64,000 bases of DNA from Monoplex corrugatus (Eukaryota; Mollusca; Gastropoda; Littorinimorpha; Ranellidae). The notes under the pieces were generated by a model. It saw only the letters and a program-made list of their open reading frames with translations, was not told the origin of the DNA and ran no database searches. Both the position numbers and the translations under genes were made by a program. The DNA lies in NCBI GenBank assembly GCA_030674185.1, contig JAPXFY010000031.1, forward strand, positions 45,001,566 through 45,065,565. Direction: 5' to 3'. How positions within the stretch are numbered: the stretch's first letter is position 1; each line of letters begins with the position of its first letter. Below are positions 24,100 through 36,089 of this stretch, piece by piece.

Positions 24100-25510
24100 G
24101 CTCCACCAATAATCATGCTTTTTAGTTAAGGTTCTTGTGGTGGTAAGGTATTGCAAGACAACCTGACATTTTCTTTCCTTGAAATCATTATTAATCATGC
24201 ATTATAATTACAGTTCTTGTAGTGATAAGATTTATAACAACAACCCTGAGCATTTTTTCTCTAAAATCATTAATCATGCATTATACTTATAGCTTCTGTG
24301 GTGATAAGGTTTTTCAAGACAACCCTGACCTTTTTTCCCTAAAATCATTATTAACCATGCATTAAGGTAATGGCTCCTGTGGTGTAAGGTTTTACAAGAG
24401 AACCCTGACCTTTTTTCCCTAAAATCATAAATCATGTATTATAGTTATGGCTCCTGTGGTGTAAGGTTTTACAAGAGAACCCTGATCTTTTTTCCCTAAA
24501 ATCATCATAAATCATGTATTATAGTTATGGCTCCTGTTGTGATAAGGTTTTACGAGAGAACCCTGATCTTTTTTCCCTAAAATCATCATAAATCATGTAT
24601 TATAGTTATGGCTCCTGTGGTGATAAGGTTTTACGAGAGAACCCTGATCTTTTTTCCCTAAAATCATAAATCATGTATTATAGTTATGGCTCCTGTGGTG
24701 TAAGGTTTTACAAGAGAACCCTGACTTTTTTCCCTAAAATCATAAATCATGTATTATAGTTATGGCTCCTGTGTGATAAGGTTTTACAAGAGAACCCTGA
24801 CCTTTTTTCCCTAAAATCATCATAAATCATGTATTATAGTTATGGCTCCTGTTGTGATAAGGTTTTACGAGAGAACCCTGACCTTTTCCCCTAAAATCAT
24901 AAATCATGTATTATAGTTATGGCTCCTGTGGTGTAAGGTTTTACAAGAGAACCCTGACCTTTTTCCCTAAAATCATAAATCATGTATTATAGTTATGGCT
25001 CCTGTGGTGTAAGGTTTTTCAAGAGAACCCTGACCTTTTTTCCCTAAAATCATCATAATCATGTATTATTGTGATGGCTCCTGTGGTGTAAGGTTTTACA
25101 AAAAACCCTGACCTGTTTTCCCCTAAAATCATCATAAATCATGTATTATAGTTATAAATGGCTCCTGTGGTGTAAGATTTTACAAGAGAATCCTGACCTT
25201 TTTCCCCCTAAAATCATTAAACCATGCATTAAAGTAATGGCTCCTGTGGTGTAAGGTTTTACAAGAGAACCCTGACCTTTTCCCCCTAAAATCATTATTA
25301 TCATGTAGGCCTATTATAGTTATGACTTCTGTGGTGATAAGGTTTTTACAAGACAAAACCTGACCTTTTTTTCTTTTGTTTTCCCCTAAAATCATTATTA
25401 TATCATGCATCAATAGTTACGGCTTTTGCAGTACTATGGTGATAAACTCTTGACATTTTTTCCCCTCCCTAAAATCATCATAAACCATGCGTAATAGTTA
25501 TGGTTCTTGT
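24100..25510 (+). repeat. ~77-bp minisatellite, ~18 copies
   Basis: Units contain CCCTAAAATCATAAATCATG, TATTATAGTTATGGCTCCTG, TGGTGTAAGGTTTTACAAGA and GAACCCTGACC; compare 24430-24508 with the next units. Edges (24100-24300 and 25300-25510) are diverged, the centre homogeneous. Confidence 0.9.
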
Positions 25511-26050
25511 AGTGCTGAAGTTGTTTCCCATTGCACCTGACTGACAAGATGACCACACTCCCGTTTGTATGAACCAAGACTGTTTTGTTGTTGCTGTTTG
25601 TTTTGAGGGAAGGTATCTTTACTATATCTGTTGTACTGGTTTGGCATTTCACTTTGTAATTTACACTTATCGTCTTTGTGAAGTTTCCTGTGCTATGTGT
25701 TAATAGATTTCGTATTAATCTGGTTCTTTGAAAGTTGACGTTTTCTGAGAGTTATCACTCTACTCGTTGATTTTAATTTTTTAAGTCTGTGCTATAATTA
25801 TTTTTCAAATGTCAGAACAACAGACAATGTTAACCTGACAGTAAATAGTTCATGATGATGATGATGTTGTATTGGGTTATGATGATGATGATGATGATGA
25901 TGTATTGGGTTATGATGATGATGATGATGTATTGGGTCATGATGATGATGATGATGATGTATTGGGTTGTATTATGTTAAGTATGGTGTTGCTATATGTC
26001 ATATCAAGTTGAAATGCATTGACTTGTGTTGTGATCAGCATTATTGTGGT
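25510..26050. repeat. Unassigned sequence with (ATG)n clusters
   Basis: AT-rich sequence. At 25851-25965 four (GATGAT)n blocks are separated by TGTATTGGGTTATGATG-type spacers, a compound repeat of 30-45 bp units. Confidence 0.6.
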
Positions 26051-26054
26051 GTTG

Positions 26055-26407
26055 TTGTTACCAGTCACCATGGTGCTAAGAGGAAGGACCAGGAGGATGT
26101 GGGTTCGAGTCCCATCACTTCTCTCAACATCTTTGTGGGAATGTTCAGTCCCTACCACCTCCCACCCACAGTTGAGCGTGCTATGCACTCTCTGGAAAGA
26201 CTGGTACCACACAATCAAGACTCATCCATTCCACTGACGCTTCACTGAGGATGTTGTTCAAACTTTCTGACCAACGCTGCAGGTGTCTGTATCTCTAGGG
26301 CCTGGTTGACTTCAGGATACATTAAGGAAGGAAGAACAGAATACAGCCCTGTTGCACAGTCTCAATCCAGAATAGAACTCCTCAGCATCGTTATTATCTT
26401 CGCACAG

Positions 26408-26438
<31 letters not shown>

Positions 26439-26515
26439 TACCATCACAGCATTGTGACAAAAACTTCCAATATACTGTGGTCACTGAAATTGCGTAGAAA
26501 TTGGGACAACAATAA
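26055..26515 (+). mobile_element. SINE-A copy (tRNA-derived, internal ATC run)
   Basis: The head contains the B box GGGTTCGAGTCCCATCA. The body has ACTGAGGATGTTGTTCAAA, CAGGTGTCTGTATCTC and CTGGTTGACTTCAGGATA, then (ATC)n (26409-26440) and the tail TGTGGTCACTGAAATTGCG. The same order occurs at 57059-57490 (+) and, on -, at 42575-43035 and 44010-44290, so this is one SINE family. Confidence 0.82.
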
Positions 26516-26865
26516 AACTGAACAATAAAACTATTTGTGAGTTGGACTGGATTGTATATTATTGGGTTCTGTTGCCATGTGTATTATTTCAGTTTGCCGT
26601 TTTTCTGTATCTTACGTTAAACAGGAATAACTCATATTGTATAGTAATTAGCATCACATGATACTATTGTATAATAACCTACGTCCACTGTGAAATTTAG
26701 GTTGCTGTAAACGTATTCACAGTGATCTCCTGGTTGCTCTTTTCAAATTGTGTATTCATTTTTTATGCTAAAATCTTTTAGCTCAAGGATTTATTTCCTT
26801 AACAATATATACATTTTAAACCAAAAACAACTTTATTTTATATTGAGTAAAAGGAAGTTACAGAC

Positions 26866-26896
<31 letters not shown>

Positions 26897-27545
26897 CACA
26901 GACAGACAGAGACAGAGATGCCAAAGCCAAAATCTTATCATCTGGTACAGATGATGTTAAAGATCACAAACATATTGAAATTTTCAAGAATTTTCAGGAG
27001 CATATGGTATTCATACAACTATGATATTGTGCAGGTGTGTACATCTATGTATTCCTGTTCACACACACACACAAAACCACTGTAACAACAAGACAATCTT
27101 TCCCCTCCGGACTGAAAATAAACAACTCACCTGTATTTATACCCAGTAGGCCCACATGGTGTCACAGTGTTTACTGTGCACACATCACAGATTTGTAGTA
27201 CATACTTTTTAGGTCTGCTAAGACCTTGCAGATTTTTTGAGTTTTTTCAAAGTCTATGTGTTTTTTGTTAGTTTGAATGTTTGTTTTTCAAAGATAACTG
27301 CAACGACGACAACCATCAGGCCATCATGACTGATGCAAAATAAAAAGTCACACTTGCAGATCGTGTCTAAAGTTAAGGTTTCCCACTTTCTGCATGCGTG
27401 TGTGTGCATGTGTATGTGTAAATGTGTGTCTGCCTGTCTGTGTGTACGAGTGAGCATGCTGTGTGTATATACCAGTATACACACATACACATTTATCTTG
27501 AAATGTCCTCTATCAAACATCTGTATACATCAAGAAGACACTGCT
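26515..27545. other. Unassigned intergenic sequence
   Basis: AT-rich. (GA)n/(CAGA)n lies at 26866-26920, with short CA and TG runs near 27060 and 27396-27450. No supported gene. Confidence 0.4.
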
Positions 27546-27549
27546 TATA

Positions 27550-27686
27550 CAAGCCTAGGTAACATACTATGGTGACACGACATTATCCATACAAACTTAC
27601 ATGACAAACTATAGTGACACCATAAACCTGTACAAACCTACATGACATAACTATGGTGACACGACATTATCCATACAAACTTACAT
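27550..27686 (+). repeat. 42/43-bp minisatellite, left part of split array
   Basis: About three units of the array that resumes at 32284. Two unit types alternate: CTATGGTGACACGACATTAT (43 bp) and CTATAGTGACACCATAAACC (42 bp), both ending ACATGACAT/AAA. Split by the LINE insertion. Confidence 0.9.
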
Positions 27687-29507
27687 AACTGGGTAAAATA
27701 CCGGAAGATTTTAATGGGAAAAGATTGCACGTTTAATGAATACGTCAATATTAATGATATGTATTCCCCTTTCACCGACGCGCTACATGAGGCAGCAAAC
27801 AATTCCATTCCAAAAAGGAAAAATGTAAACAAAAGTACTCATGTTGGAAATAGTTGGTGGAATCAATTATGTGAAGAAGCAAAGAATGAAAAAAAGAAAA
27901 TGTATAAACTCTATTTAAAAACTAAATCTCCAGAAGACCATTACAATATGAAAATGGCTAAGATTCACTCAAACAAAGTTATAGCCCAAGCCAAAAAGCG
28001 CTATTGGTCAGATTTTTGCTCTGAACAAATTTCCGGGCCTAAAGATCTTCCTAAAATTTGGAATAAGATCAAAGAAATGAAAAATGGTTTTAATTTACCA
28101 CAGTTTCCTATTAAGATTAAAGATAAAGACTTTCCTTCGTCATCTGAGAAAGCTGAAGAATTTGTACAGTTCTTTTCAAGAACAAGTAATTCCAGTAGCT
28201 TGTCTACTCCATTAAGGGAGGAAAGACGGAAAATTGAAGAGTCCGTCGCATACTCAGATCCTGCCCCTGATAGTCACATGTACATAAATTCAAAAATTAC
28301 ATTAAAAGAACTTAAAGATGCCCTTCTCTCGTTGAACAACAAAAAATCGGCTGTAGGACTGGATGGCGTTTCATATACCCTTTTAAATCATTTACCAGAG
28401 AAATGGATTGAATACTTACACAATATCATACTAAAATGCTGGGAAAGTGGTCGCTTACCTGACATTTGGAAGACTTCGATTGTGTTACCAATACCAAAAC
28501 CTAATAAACCCCTTTCAGATCCAGGTAGTTACAGACCTATCTCGCTTACATCCCATGTTTCAAAACTAATGGAAAAAATTATAGTGAATAGACTGAGTTA
28601 CTTTTGTGAGAAAAATAATATAATACCTATCAATCAATCTGGGTTTCGAAAAGGTAGATCAACATCAGACCATTTAGTTAAGTTAACAACTCAAATAAAA
28701 AATCAGTTTGCTAAAAGGAAAAATGTCTTAGCTACCTTCTTTGATCTTAAAAAAGCATACGATCAAGTCTGGCATGCGAGACTTTTGTTGAAATTTAAAC
28801 ATATTGGTCTCAACGGTAATCTTTATAATTTTATCAAAACATTTATAAGTGACCGAAGTATAGTCACTAAAATAGGTAATACATACTCTGAAAAACGATC
28901 TGTAAACATGGGAATTCCTCAGGGTTCCGTAATATCTCCTCTATTATTTAATATTTTGATCTATGACCTACCAACTCAAGTCTCAAACAATGTAAACGTT
29001 GCTCAGTACGCTGATGATATTGCAATCTGGATGAATGTTTCGTTAAAAAGGAAGACTTCCTTGAGAGAAATAAAATACATTAAAAAGGTCTATCAACATG
29101 AAATTAATAATATTTCCACTTACTTGACAGTTAACGGTCTGGAAATATCCAATGAAAAAACACACATGATGCTTTTTAATAACGGTCTAAGTCCGAAAGA
29201 AGTACCGTTGTTTAAAATTGGTGATGAGGAACTGAAATATACTACTCACGTGAAATTTCTGGGAGTACAATTGACTTCTAGTTTACAGTGGAAAGAACAT
29301 ATTGATGCCTTGTTATGTAAAGCTATGAAAAGCTATAATTTAATAAGAATTATTAGTAAACAGTCCTGGGGACAGGACACTAAAACGTTGTTACATCTTG
29401 TCACAGCTTTAGTCAGATCTAAGTTGGCTTATGGTCAAGAAGTCTATTTTTCAGCTCCAAAATGCTATTTGAAAAAACTTCAAAGCTTAGATAGTAAAAG
29501 CTATTAA
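27687..29507 (+). pseudogene. LINE ORF2, reverse transcriptase part
   Basis: From the ATG at 27714 there are 597 residues in this frame. The RT fingers begin near residue 195 (KSAVGLDGVS at 211-220). SYRPISLTS lies at 272-280, motif A FFDLKKAYD at 342-350, motif B GIPQGSVISPLLF at 400-412 and motif C QYADDIAIW at 431-439, so the catalytic Asp residues are present. LINE RTs copy their own mRNA at a nicked chromosomal target. The frame ends early at 29505 because of one extra base in an A run near 29494-29497. Beyond it the original frame continues to the mariner insertion and resumes after it. No other break is visible, so the copy is young or conserved. It is dead in cis because 5' sequences are missing. 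Confidence 0.92.
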
Positions 29508-29531
29508 ATGTGCTCTTGGGGTACCGGTGTA

Positions 29532-30874
29532 CAGGGTGTTTCAGAAGTCTTGGGCACATTTCAAGTCCTCATATCTGCTGAACTATGAGCGGTAGTAAGA
29601 TAAAACTGGTATCATTTTAAAGCTGAATCCATGAATTTTATTTGGGACGATAATGATGGTTTTGTATGTTTTTGTGTGTTTAGACAGAAGCAGTAATGGC
29701 GTACACTCCACAAGAAAAGGCGTTTTGCGTCCTTGAATTTGCAAAAACTGAGTCATGGACACTTGTTCAACGTGCATTTCGCAGAAATTTCCGGAAAGAG
29801 GCCCCAGAACGGAAGTCCATTGTGAGATGGCATGCTAAATTCATGAATGATGGGTGTTTGTGCCCAGGTAAGAAAACAGGACGCCCCTCAACTGCAGATG
29901 ATGTGGTTCAGCGAGTTCGAACTGCCTTCCAGCGAAGCCCCCGTAAATCGGTCAGAAGAGCTAGTAGGGAACTCCAGATTCCACCAACAACTGTTTGGCG
30001 TGTCTTAAGAAAAAGACTGCACATGACTCCTTACAAGCTACAGTTAGTCCAAGAATTGAAGGACACTGATAAACCAGCTCGTCGTGACTTTTGCATTGCA
30101 ATGCAAGAGAGGTTGGAAGATGACGAATTCGACGACCGACTTGTTTTCAGCGATGAGGCGACCTTTCACCTGAATGGCAAACTTAACAAGCATAACACTC
30201 ACATATGGGGCACCGAGAACCCGCATGCATGTCTTGAGTATCAGCGAGATTCCCCTAAGGTGAACGTTTTTTGTGCTTTGTCCAAGAAAGCTGTCTATGG
30301 ACCTTACTTTTTTGAAGAAGCAACAATCAAAGGTGACAATTACCTCAACATGCTGGAAACCTGGTTAATGGATCAGTTGAGGGCGGAAGAGTCCAACGAT
30401 TTCATTTTCCAACAGGATGGGGCGCCAGCGCACTGGAGCCTCAGGGTTAGGCAGTTCCTCAACACAACACTGCCTGACAGATGGATTGGTCGGTCTGGGC
30501 GGAATGATCGCGCTTTTATGCCATGGCCTCCAAGGTCTCCAGATCTCACACCGTGCGATTTCTTTTTGTGGGGGTTTGTGAAACAACTGGTCTATGTGCC
30601 TCCTCTGCCAAATGATGTGGATGAATTGAAAACCCGAATAACGGACGCTGTTGGAACAATCAACAACGCACTGCTGGAACGCGTTTGGCAAGAATTTGAC
30701 TATCGCCTTGATGTGTGCCGAGTGACCAAAGGTGCTCACATTGAGCATCTTTGAACAGTCAACAGAAAACTCAAAACAGCCAGCTTTCGGAATATGTAAC
30801 ATGCATTGTTGTATTCTTCAGGGTTTTTGGGGTAATCAATGTTAAAATGTGCCCAAGACTTTTGGAACACCCTG
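29532..30874 (+). mobile_element. Mariner-like transposon, apparently intact
   Basis: A 1343-bp element with ~32-bp terminal inverted repeats. The left end starts CAGGGTGTTTCAGAAGTCTT. The right end, reversed, starts CAGGGTGTTCCAAAAGTCTT. Three differences are seen. TA is duplicated at 29530-29531 and 30875-30876. It interrupts the LINE reading frame exactly at TA. Confidence 0.95.
29696..30754 (+). CDS. Mariner-like transposase, intact, long D-D spacing
   Basis: This 352-residue frame starts at 29696 (MAYTPQEKAF) and has no break. The N-terminal helix-turn-helix pair covers about residues 1-110, with GKKTGRPSTADD as the linker; it resembles the DUF4817 type seen in many invertebrate transposases. 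The catalytic domain has D153 in FSDEATF, D241 in QQDGAPAH, and SPDLTPCDFFLWG with D288 as the likely third residue. By my count 46 residues lie between the second and third Asp, against 34 in classic mariner. The enzyme would excise and insert the element at TA. All three acidic residues, both TIRs and the frame are intact, so activity is possible but not shown. Confidence 0.93.
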   Translation: MAYTPQEKAFCVLEFAKTESWTLVQRAFRRNFRKEAPERKSIVRWHAKFMNDGCLCPGKKTGRPSTADDVVQRVRTAFQRSPRKSVRRASRELQIPPTTVWRVLRKRLHMTPYKLQLVQELKDTDKPARRDFCIAMQERLEDDEFDDRLVFSDEATFHLNGKLNKHNTHIWGTENPHACLEYQRDSPKVNVFCALSKKAVYGPYFFEEATIKGDNYLNMLETWLMDQLRAEESNDFIFQQDGAPAHWSLRVRQFLNTTLPDRWIGRSGRNDRAFMPWPPRSPDLTPCDFFLWGFVKQLVYVPPLPNDVDELKTRITDAVGTINNALLERVWQEFDYRLDVCRVTKGAHIEHL

Positions 30875-32032
30875 TATACAAAAACACAAGAAGTATATAA
30901 AACAGCCGGCATCCTTCCCTTGGAAGATTGGAGGAAGTTATCAACTGCTAAATATATAGTTAGAGCAAATGCAGTAGCTAATTATGCCAGTACGGAACTT
31001 AAAATTCGGTCTGACATCCATTTCCCCAAGAGAGCAAGAACAATAAAGTCACAAGAAACAATATCCACTTACACAAATGAGCTCTTCAAACTTTCTCACG
31101 TATTACCTAACAAAGTTTCACATAAAATGATATGTTGTCCTCTACCCCCCTGGGAACTGTCCAATGCTATTTTTGATATCAACTACACTGATACTGACCT
31201 GACAAAAGATGTTAATCCACACTTGTTAGCAATTGATGTTCTGTCACATCTACACAAAAAATATTCACATTACTTAAAAATCTTTACAGATGGCTCTGTT
31301 CTAGATGACGGTAAAGCAGGCGCTGGCTTTCTAATTCCTAAATTTAAAGTAGAAAAGGCTTACTCTTTAGGACAGGGACATTCAATCTTCACTTCTGAAT
31401 TAGTTGCCATCTTAATGGCACTGAAATATATAGTAGATCTACCCATAACTTTGTTTAGTATCCTATTATGTGTAGATTCGAAATCTGCATTACAATCCTT
31501 AAAATGTTGCGAACATAAAGTAAATAGTTCGTTAATATTTGAGATAAAATTTCTAATTCATTGTTTAATAACAAATAATACACAGGTTACTTTTTGTTGG
31601 ATCCCATCACACTGTGGTATCCTTTTTAATGATCGGGTCGACAGAATAGCAAAAAATGCAGCAATGAATAGGGCTGGCAGTACTAAACTTGATTTACCAC
31701 TCTCTGAACATGAAATGAATGCTATATTAGAAAACAAAGTAAAAGCGCAATGTGAACTTCGCCCCTTCTCGGTAAATTACCAGGGTTTTACAAGACAAGA
31801 GATAACTTTAGCTTACAGATTAACTCTCAATTCACTTCGAACTAAATTTAGTAAAACCATCAAATGTATCTGTGATGATTTTATAACAGTTGATCACCTT
31901 TTGTGTTGTCATCGAATGCGACCTTATTTCCCTGCGTCATTTACAAACTTAAAACAGAAACATACTGATTTCACTCTGTATTTACACATTGCTAGACGTT
32001 TACTGCACAGTCCTGTAGGTCGTTTCCTTTGA
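30875..32032 (+). pseudogene. LINE ORF2, RNase H and C-terminal part
   Basis: Continues the LINE frame after the mariner at the duplicated TA (30875-30876) without a break to TGA at 32030-32032. The RNase H domain shows IFTDGS (first Asp), TSELVAI (Glu), CVDSKSAL (second Asp) and WIPSHCGI followed by NDRVDRIAKNAA (last Asp). A Cys/His cluster CICDDFITVDHLLCCH follows, typical of this LINE type. RNase H removes template RNA after reverse transcription. The ATG at 30839 belongs to mariner sequence and is not a native start. Confidence 0.9.
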
Positions 32033-32283
32033 TTCAGCCCAATTGTTTTATACCTGTAACTCCCACACAGCCCCGAGAAATCCGATGAAGCCTGACTGAT
32101 ATAATGTTCTGATTGTTTTTCTTTTGTTCGTTAATTTGTTTGATGTTACATTAATTGTTACCTTAACTGATACAATGCCTTCATGATTACATAGATTCAT
32201 TTATTCCTTACGCATCTTTTTTTTTTTTTTTCTCCCCGTCTAAAAGCACATATGTGAATAGACGTTAAAAGAAATAACGAAAA

Positions 32284-33765
32284 ACAAACTTACATGACAA
32301 ACTATAGTGACACCATAAACCTGTACAAACCTACATAACATAACTATGGTGACACGACATTATCCATACAAACTTACATGACAAACTATAGTGACACCAT
32401 AAACTTATACAAACCTACATGACATAACTATGGTGACACGACATTATCAATACAAACTTACATGACAAACTATAGTGACACCATAAACCTGTACAACTTA
32501 CATGACATAACTATGGTGACATGACATTATCCATACAAACTTACATGACATAACTATGGTGACATGACATTATCAATACAAACTTACATGACATAACTAT
32601 GGTGACATGACATTATCAATACAAACTTACATGACATAACTATGGTGACACGACATTATCCATACAAACCTACATGACATAACTATGGTGACACGACATT
32701 ATCCATACAAACTTACATGACAAACTATAGTGACACGACATTATCCATCCAAACCTACATGACAAACTATAGTGACACCATAAACCTGTACAAACCTACA
32801 TGACATAACTATGGTGACACGACATTATCCATACAAACTTACATGACAAACTATAGTGACACCATAAACCTGTACAAACCTACATGACATAACTATGGTG
32901 ACACGACATTATCCATACAAACTTACATGACAAACTATAGTGACACCATAAACCTATACAAACCTACATGACATAACTATGGTGACACGACATTATCCAT
33001 ACAAACTAACATGACATAACTATGGTGACACCATAAACCTATACAAACCTACATGACATAACTATGGTGACACGACATTATCCATACAAACTTACATGAC
33101 ATAACTATGGTGACACGACATTATCAATACAAACTTACATGACAAACTATAGTGACACGACATTATCCATCCAAACCTACATGACATAACTATAGTGACA
33201 CGACATTATCCATACAAACTTACATGACATAACTATGGTGACATGACATTATCCATACAAACTTACATGACAAACTATAGTGACACGACATTATCCATAC
33301 AAACTTACATGACAAACTATAGTGACACGACATTATCCATACAAACTTACATGACATAACTATGGTGACACGACATTATCCATACAAACTTACATGACAA
33401 ACTATAGTGACACCATAAACCTGTACAACTTACATGACATAACTATGGTGACATGACATTATCCATACAAACTTACATGACATAACTATGGTGACACGAC
33501 ATTATCCATACAAACTTACATGACATAACTATGGTGACACGACATTATCCATACAAACTTACATGACATAACTATGGTGACACGACATTATCCATCCAAA
33601 CCTACATGACATAACTATGGTGACACGACATTATCCATACAAACCTACATGACATAACTATGGTGACACGACATTATCCATACAAACTTACATGACAAAC
33701 TATAGTGACACCATAAACCTGTACAAACCTACATGACATAACTATGGTGACACCAGACTAATGAC
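32284..33765 (+). repeat. 42/43-bp minisatellite, right part of split array
   Basis: About 35 units, alternating irregularly between the GACACGACATTATCCATACA type and the GACACCATAAACCTGTACAA type. It is in phase with the left part (27550-27686) if the LINE and one 12-bp duplicate are removed. Confidence 0.93.
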
Positions 33766-33911
33766 ATTACAATCACATTACTGAGTAATCACACACTCAA
33801 TCTGGCAGCAGAAACATCACACCACAAAGACCATATTTTAGTTAGTATCGTGCAACAGAAGAACTGGCCTGTTCACTGCCCATTCTAATATTTTCATTAC
33901 TCTGGTGGTGT

Positions 33912-34440
33912 CATCATCATCATGTGCCCTGCTGCGTGGTGCTGGCAATCATGGCCCTCCACATGAATCTATCCCCTGTCACTGCAAGCATCTTCCACCC
34001 TTTCTGTCCTCAGCCACTCTGCAAGTCTGTCCAATATTTTCTCCCTGGGTCTACCTGGTGTTTTTCCCTCCAGCTTTCCTGTTGTGACCAGGTGCTCTAA
34101 TTCCCCTTTCCTCATAAAATGGCCTATAGATGTTGCTTGTCTTTTCCTAATCTTCTTTATTAATGAGATTCTTGTGTCTGCCTCCTTCAAGACTGTCTTG
34201 TTTGTTTTCTTTGCTGTCCATGGAACTCTCAATATTCTTCTTAGAAACCACATTTCAGTTGCCTCAATTAGGTTCTGACTTGCGTGTTGACTGTCCATGC
34301 CTCACAACCATACAACAGTATCAGTTCTTTATAACACTCAAAAACTCTCTTCTTGATATTTGTTGATAGGCATTTGTTGGTAAGAATGCTTGTAATCTTC
34401 TTGAATGCTGTTTTGGCTTGGCTGATTCAGCTGGCTATTT
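33912..34440 (-). mobile_element. LINE 3'-end fragment (RT C-terminus)
   Basis: On - it encodes YGCEAWT, then MWFLRRILRVPW, KKIRKRQATSIGHFMRKGEL, EHLVTTGKLEGK and PGRPREKILD. This is the region after the RT domain in RTE/CR1-like LINEs. It ends in GATGATGATG at 33913-33923 as the 3' tail. The reading frame is broken in places. Same family as 5125-5230, 16222-16412, 39475-39700 and 52445-52905. Confidence 0.82.
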
Positions 34441-34795
34441 CTGATCAATGCACTCACGCACATTATCCAAGGACATGCCCCCGGCGCTGACCACTCCGTC
34501 CAATTTATCACACAGGGGCTTTAAAAAACACACCTGAATACAAATATAAGCATACCTAAGGACACCAAAACATACATAAAATGGGCATAAATTACCTAAA
34601 TTTGTTTCTGAATCTCTCACCTCCCAGAGCCAAAAATACACTCAACACATGTACCCAATTATCAATCCTAAGAAAAAGTACGTAAGACTTTATCGAACAC
34701 ATACAGGTGAATGGACCAGCAAGGCAGAAAATGATAGGAAGAAATGACAGAAAGCAAAGGAACAAAGCAGCAACAAAGAGAGAGATATAATAATA
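34440..34795 (-). repeat. Rep-A copy 2, first part (split by a LINE)
   Basis: Carries the Rep-A landmarks GACCACTCCGTCCAATTTAT and ATACAGGTGAATGGACCAGC. It breaks off after CAACAAAGAGAGAGAT and continues at about 35980 with AGAAAAGAGGAAACTTCTAG. That is the expected next part of Rep-A. Confidence 0.8.
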
Positions 34796-35978
34796 ATAAT
34801 TACAATATTTATATAGCGCAAAATCTTGATAAAAATCAAATCTAAGCGCTGAACATACACTTACGCACGCGCGCACACACACACTCACACATGGCTATAA
34901 ATGGGGAAAAAGAATAAAAGCAATGGAAAATTATAGAGAGCATATTATATACAAATATATATTACAATGTGATTCCCCTCCGAGTGGAGACAGGCTACAG
35001 AGGGGGGATGAGTGAGGTCAGGATTTTATGCAGAGGAGAAAAGGTGAGTTTTGAGAGCGGACTTGAAGGAGACAAAAGTAGGTTGCAGACGGACAGAGAG
35101 AGGAAGTTTGTTCCAGGAAAGTGGACCAGAAACAGAGAAGGCTCGTGGACCATAGGTATTGAGCTTGGTGCGTGGAAAGCGAAAAGTCAGAGGATCGGAG
35201 GCAGAGCGGAGGGTACGTGAGGGAAGATAGATCTCAAGTAGGCTTGACAGGTAATCGGGGGCTGCGTTATTGAGGCTTTTGTAGCACATGGTGTCTAGTT
35301 TGTACTGTATGCGCTTTGATACAGGGAGCCAGTGAAGTTGTGCCAGGAGAGGAGATATGTGGTCAGCTTTTTTCTTTTTGAGTACAAGGCGTGCAGCATT
35401 GTTTTGAATGCGCTGTAGGATGTGAATGGTGGAGGCAGGAAGACCAGACAGGAGTGAATTGCAATAGTCAATGCGAGACATTATGAAGGAGAGAACGAGT
35501 TTTGCAGTTGTTTCCACAGAGATACTTCCTGATCAAGCTTATACGATGGAGGTGATAGTAGCAAGATCTGGCAGTTTGAGAAACAAAGTTGTTCATGGAG
35601 AGGGTAGAGTCAATGCAGACACCAAGGTTTTTAGCTGAATCAGAAATTGGGACTGATGTGTTACATAATGGGAGAGAAAGAGGAGGCAGCTGAGAAAGTT
35701 TCTGACGGGTGCCAATGAGGATAGCTTCTGTCTTGTTGTCATTAAGCTGAAGTTTGTTGAACGTCATCCAGTTCTTAATGTCCGAGTAACACTCAGTGGT
35801 GCGAGTCAAGAGGCGCTGTATATTGTCTGGTGTGTCACTGTCTAGAAGTTGGGTGTCATCAGCATAGAAGTGGTGTTTTATAGAGTGGGAGTTGATGATG
35901 GTGGACAGGGGGGAGGTGTAAAGAGTGAAAAGAACAGGGCCAAGGACAGATCCTTGTGGAACACCACAGGTCAGGCAT
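34790..35978 (-). mobile_element. L2-like LINE fragment: RT C-terminal half and 3' UTR
   Basis: On -, from right to left: [14 protein letters not shown] (motif B, about 35965), [11 protein letters not shown] (motif C, about 35866), [22 protein letters not shown], then [29 protein letters not shown] and [12 protein letters not shown], ending LKTHLFSSA at 35026. A 3' UTR with AATCTAAGCGCT and an (ATT)n tail lies at 34795-34860. A 2-base loss in a CT run near 35520 shifts the frame. The 5' part is absent. It is inserted within Rep-A copy 2. Confidence 0.88.
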
Positions 35979-36088
35979 GCAGGATAGAAAAGAGGAAACT
36001 TCTAGCACAGAATTTCCTGAAGGTGGGGATACTATTCATACAGAAAGAGCCTCCAGCATCCCCATGGGGGTGCCCCATCAGATTTTAA
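35978..36088 (-). repeat. Rep-A copy 2, second part
   Basis: Contains CTAGCACAGAATTTCC and GATACTATTCATAC and ends at CCCATGGGGGTGCC. It completes the copy begun at 34440. Confidence 0.7.
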
Positions 36089-36089
36089 A

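Larger units (their letters stand above)
27675..32295 (+). mobile_element. 5'-truncated RNase H-type LINE inserted in minisatellite
   Basis: Starts at 27687 and ends near 32283, flanked by ACAAACTTACAT on both sides (27675-27686 and 32284-32295). That is a 12-bp target duplication, though the same string belongs to the array unit. The frame is open from the first base (NWVKYRK...), so truncation fell in the linker between endonuclease and reverse transcriptase. ORF1 and endonuclease are missing. Order: RT, then an interrupting mariner (29532-30874), then RNase H, a Cys/His motif and a ~250-bp 3' UTR. Architecture fits the I/Nimb-type LINE group. Confidence 0.88.

Noticed and set aside
24100..25510. 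Mobile element or coding repeat
   Set aside because: It is a plain ~77-bp tandem array with diverged edges. I found no TIR or coding pattern and no clear seed.
30365..30802. 145-residue frame on - across the mariner
   Set aside because: Shadow of the intact transposase on +.
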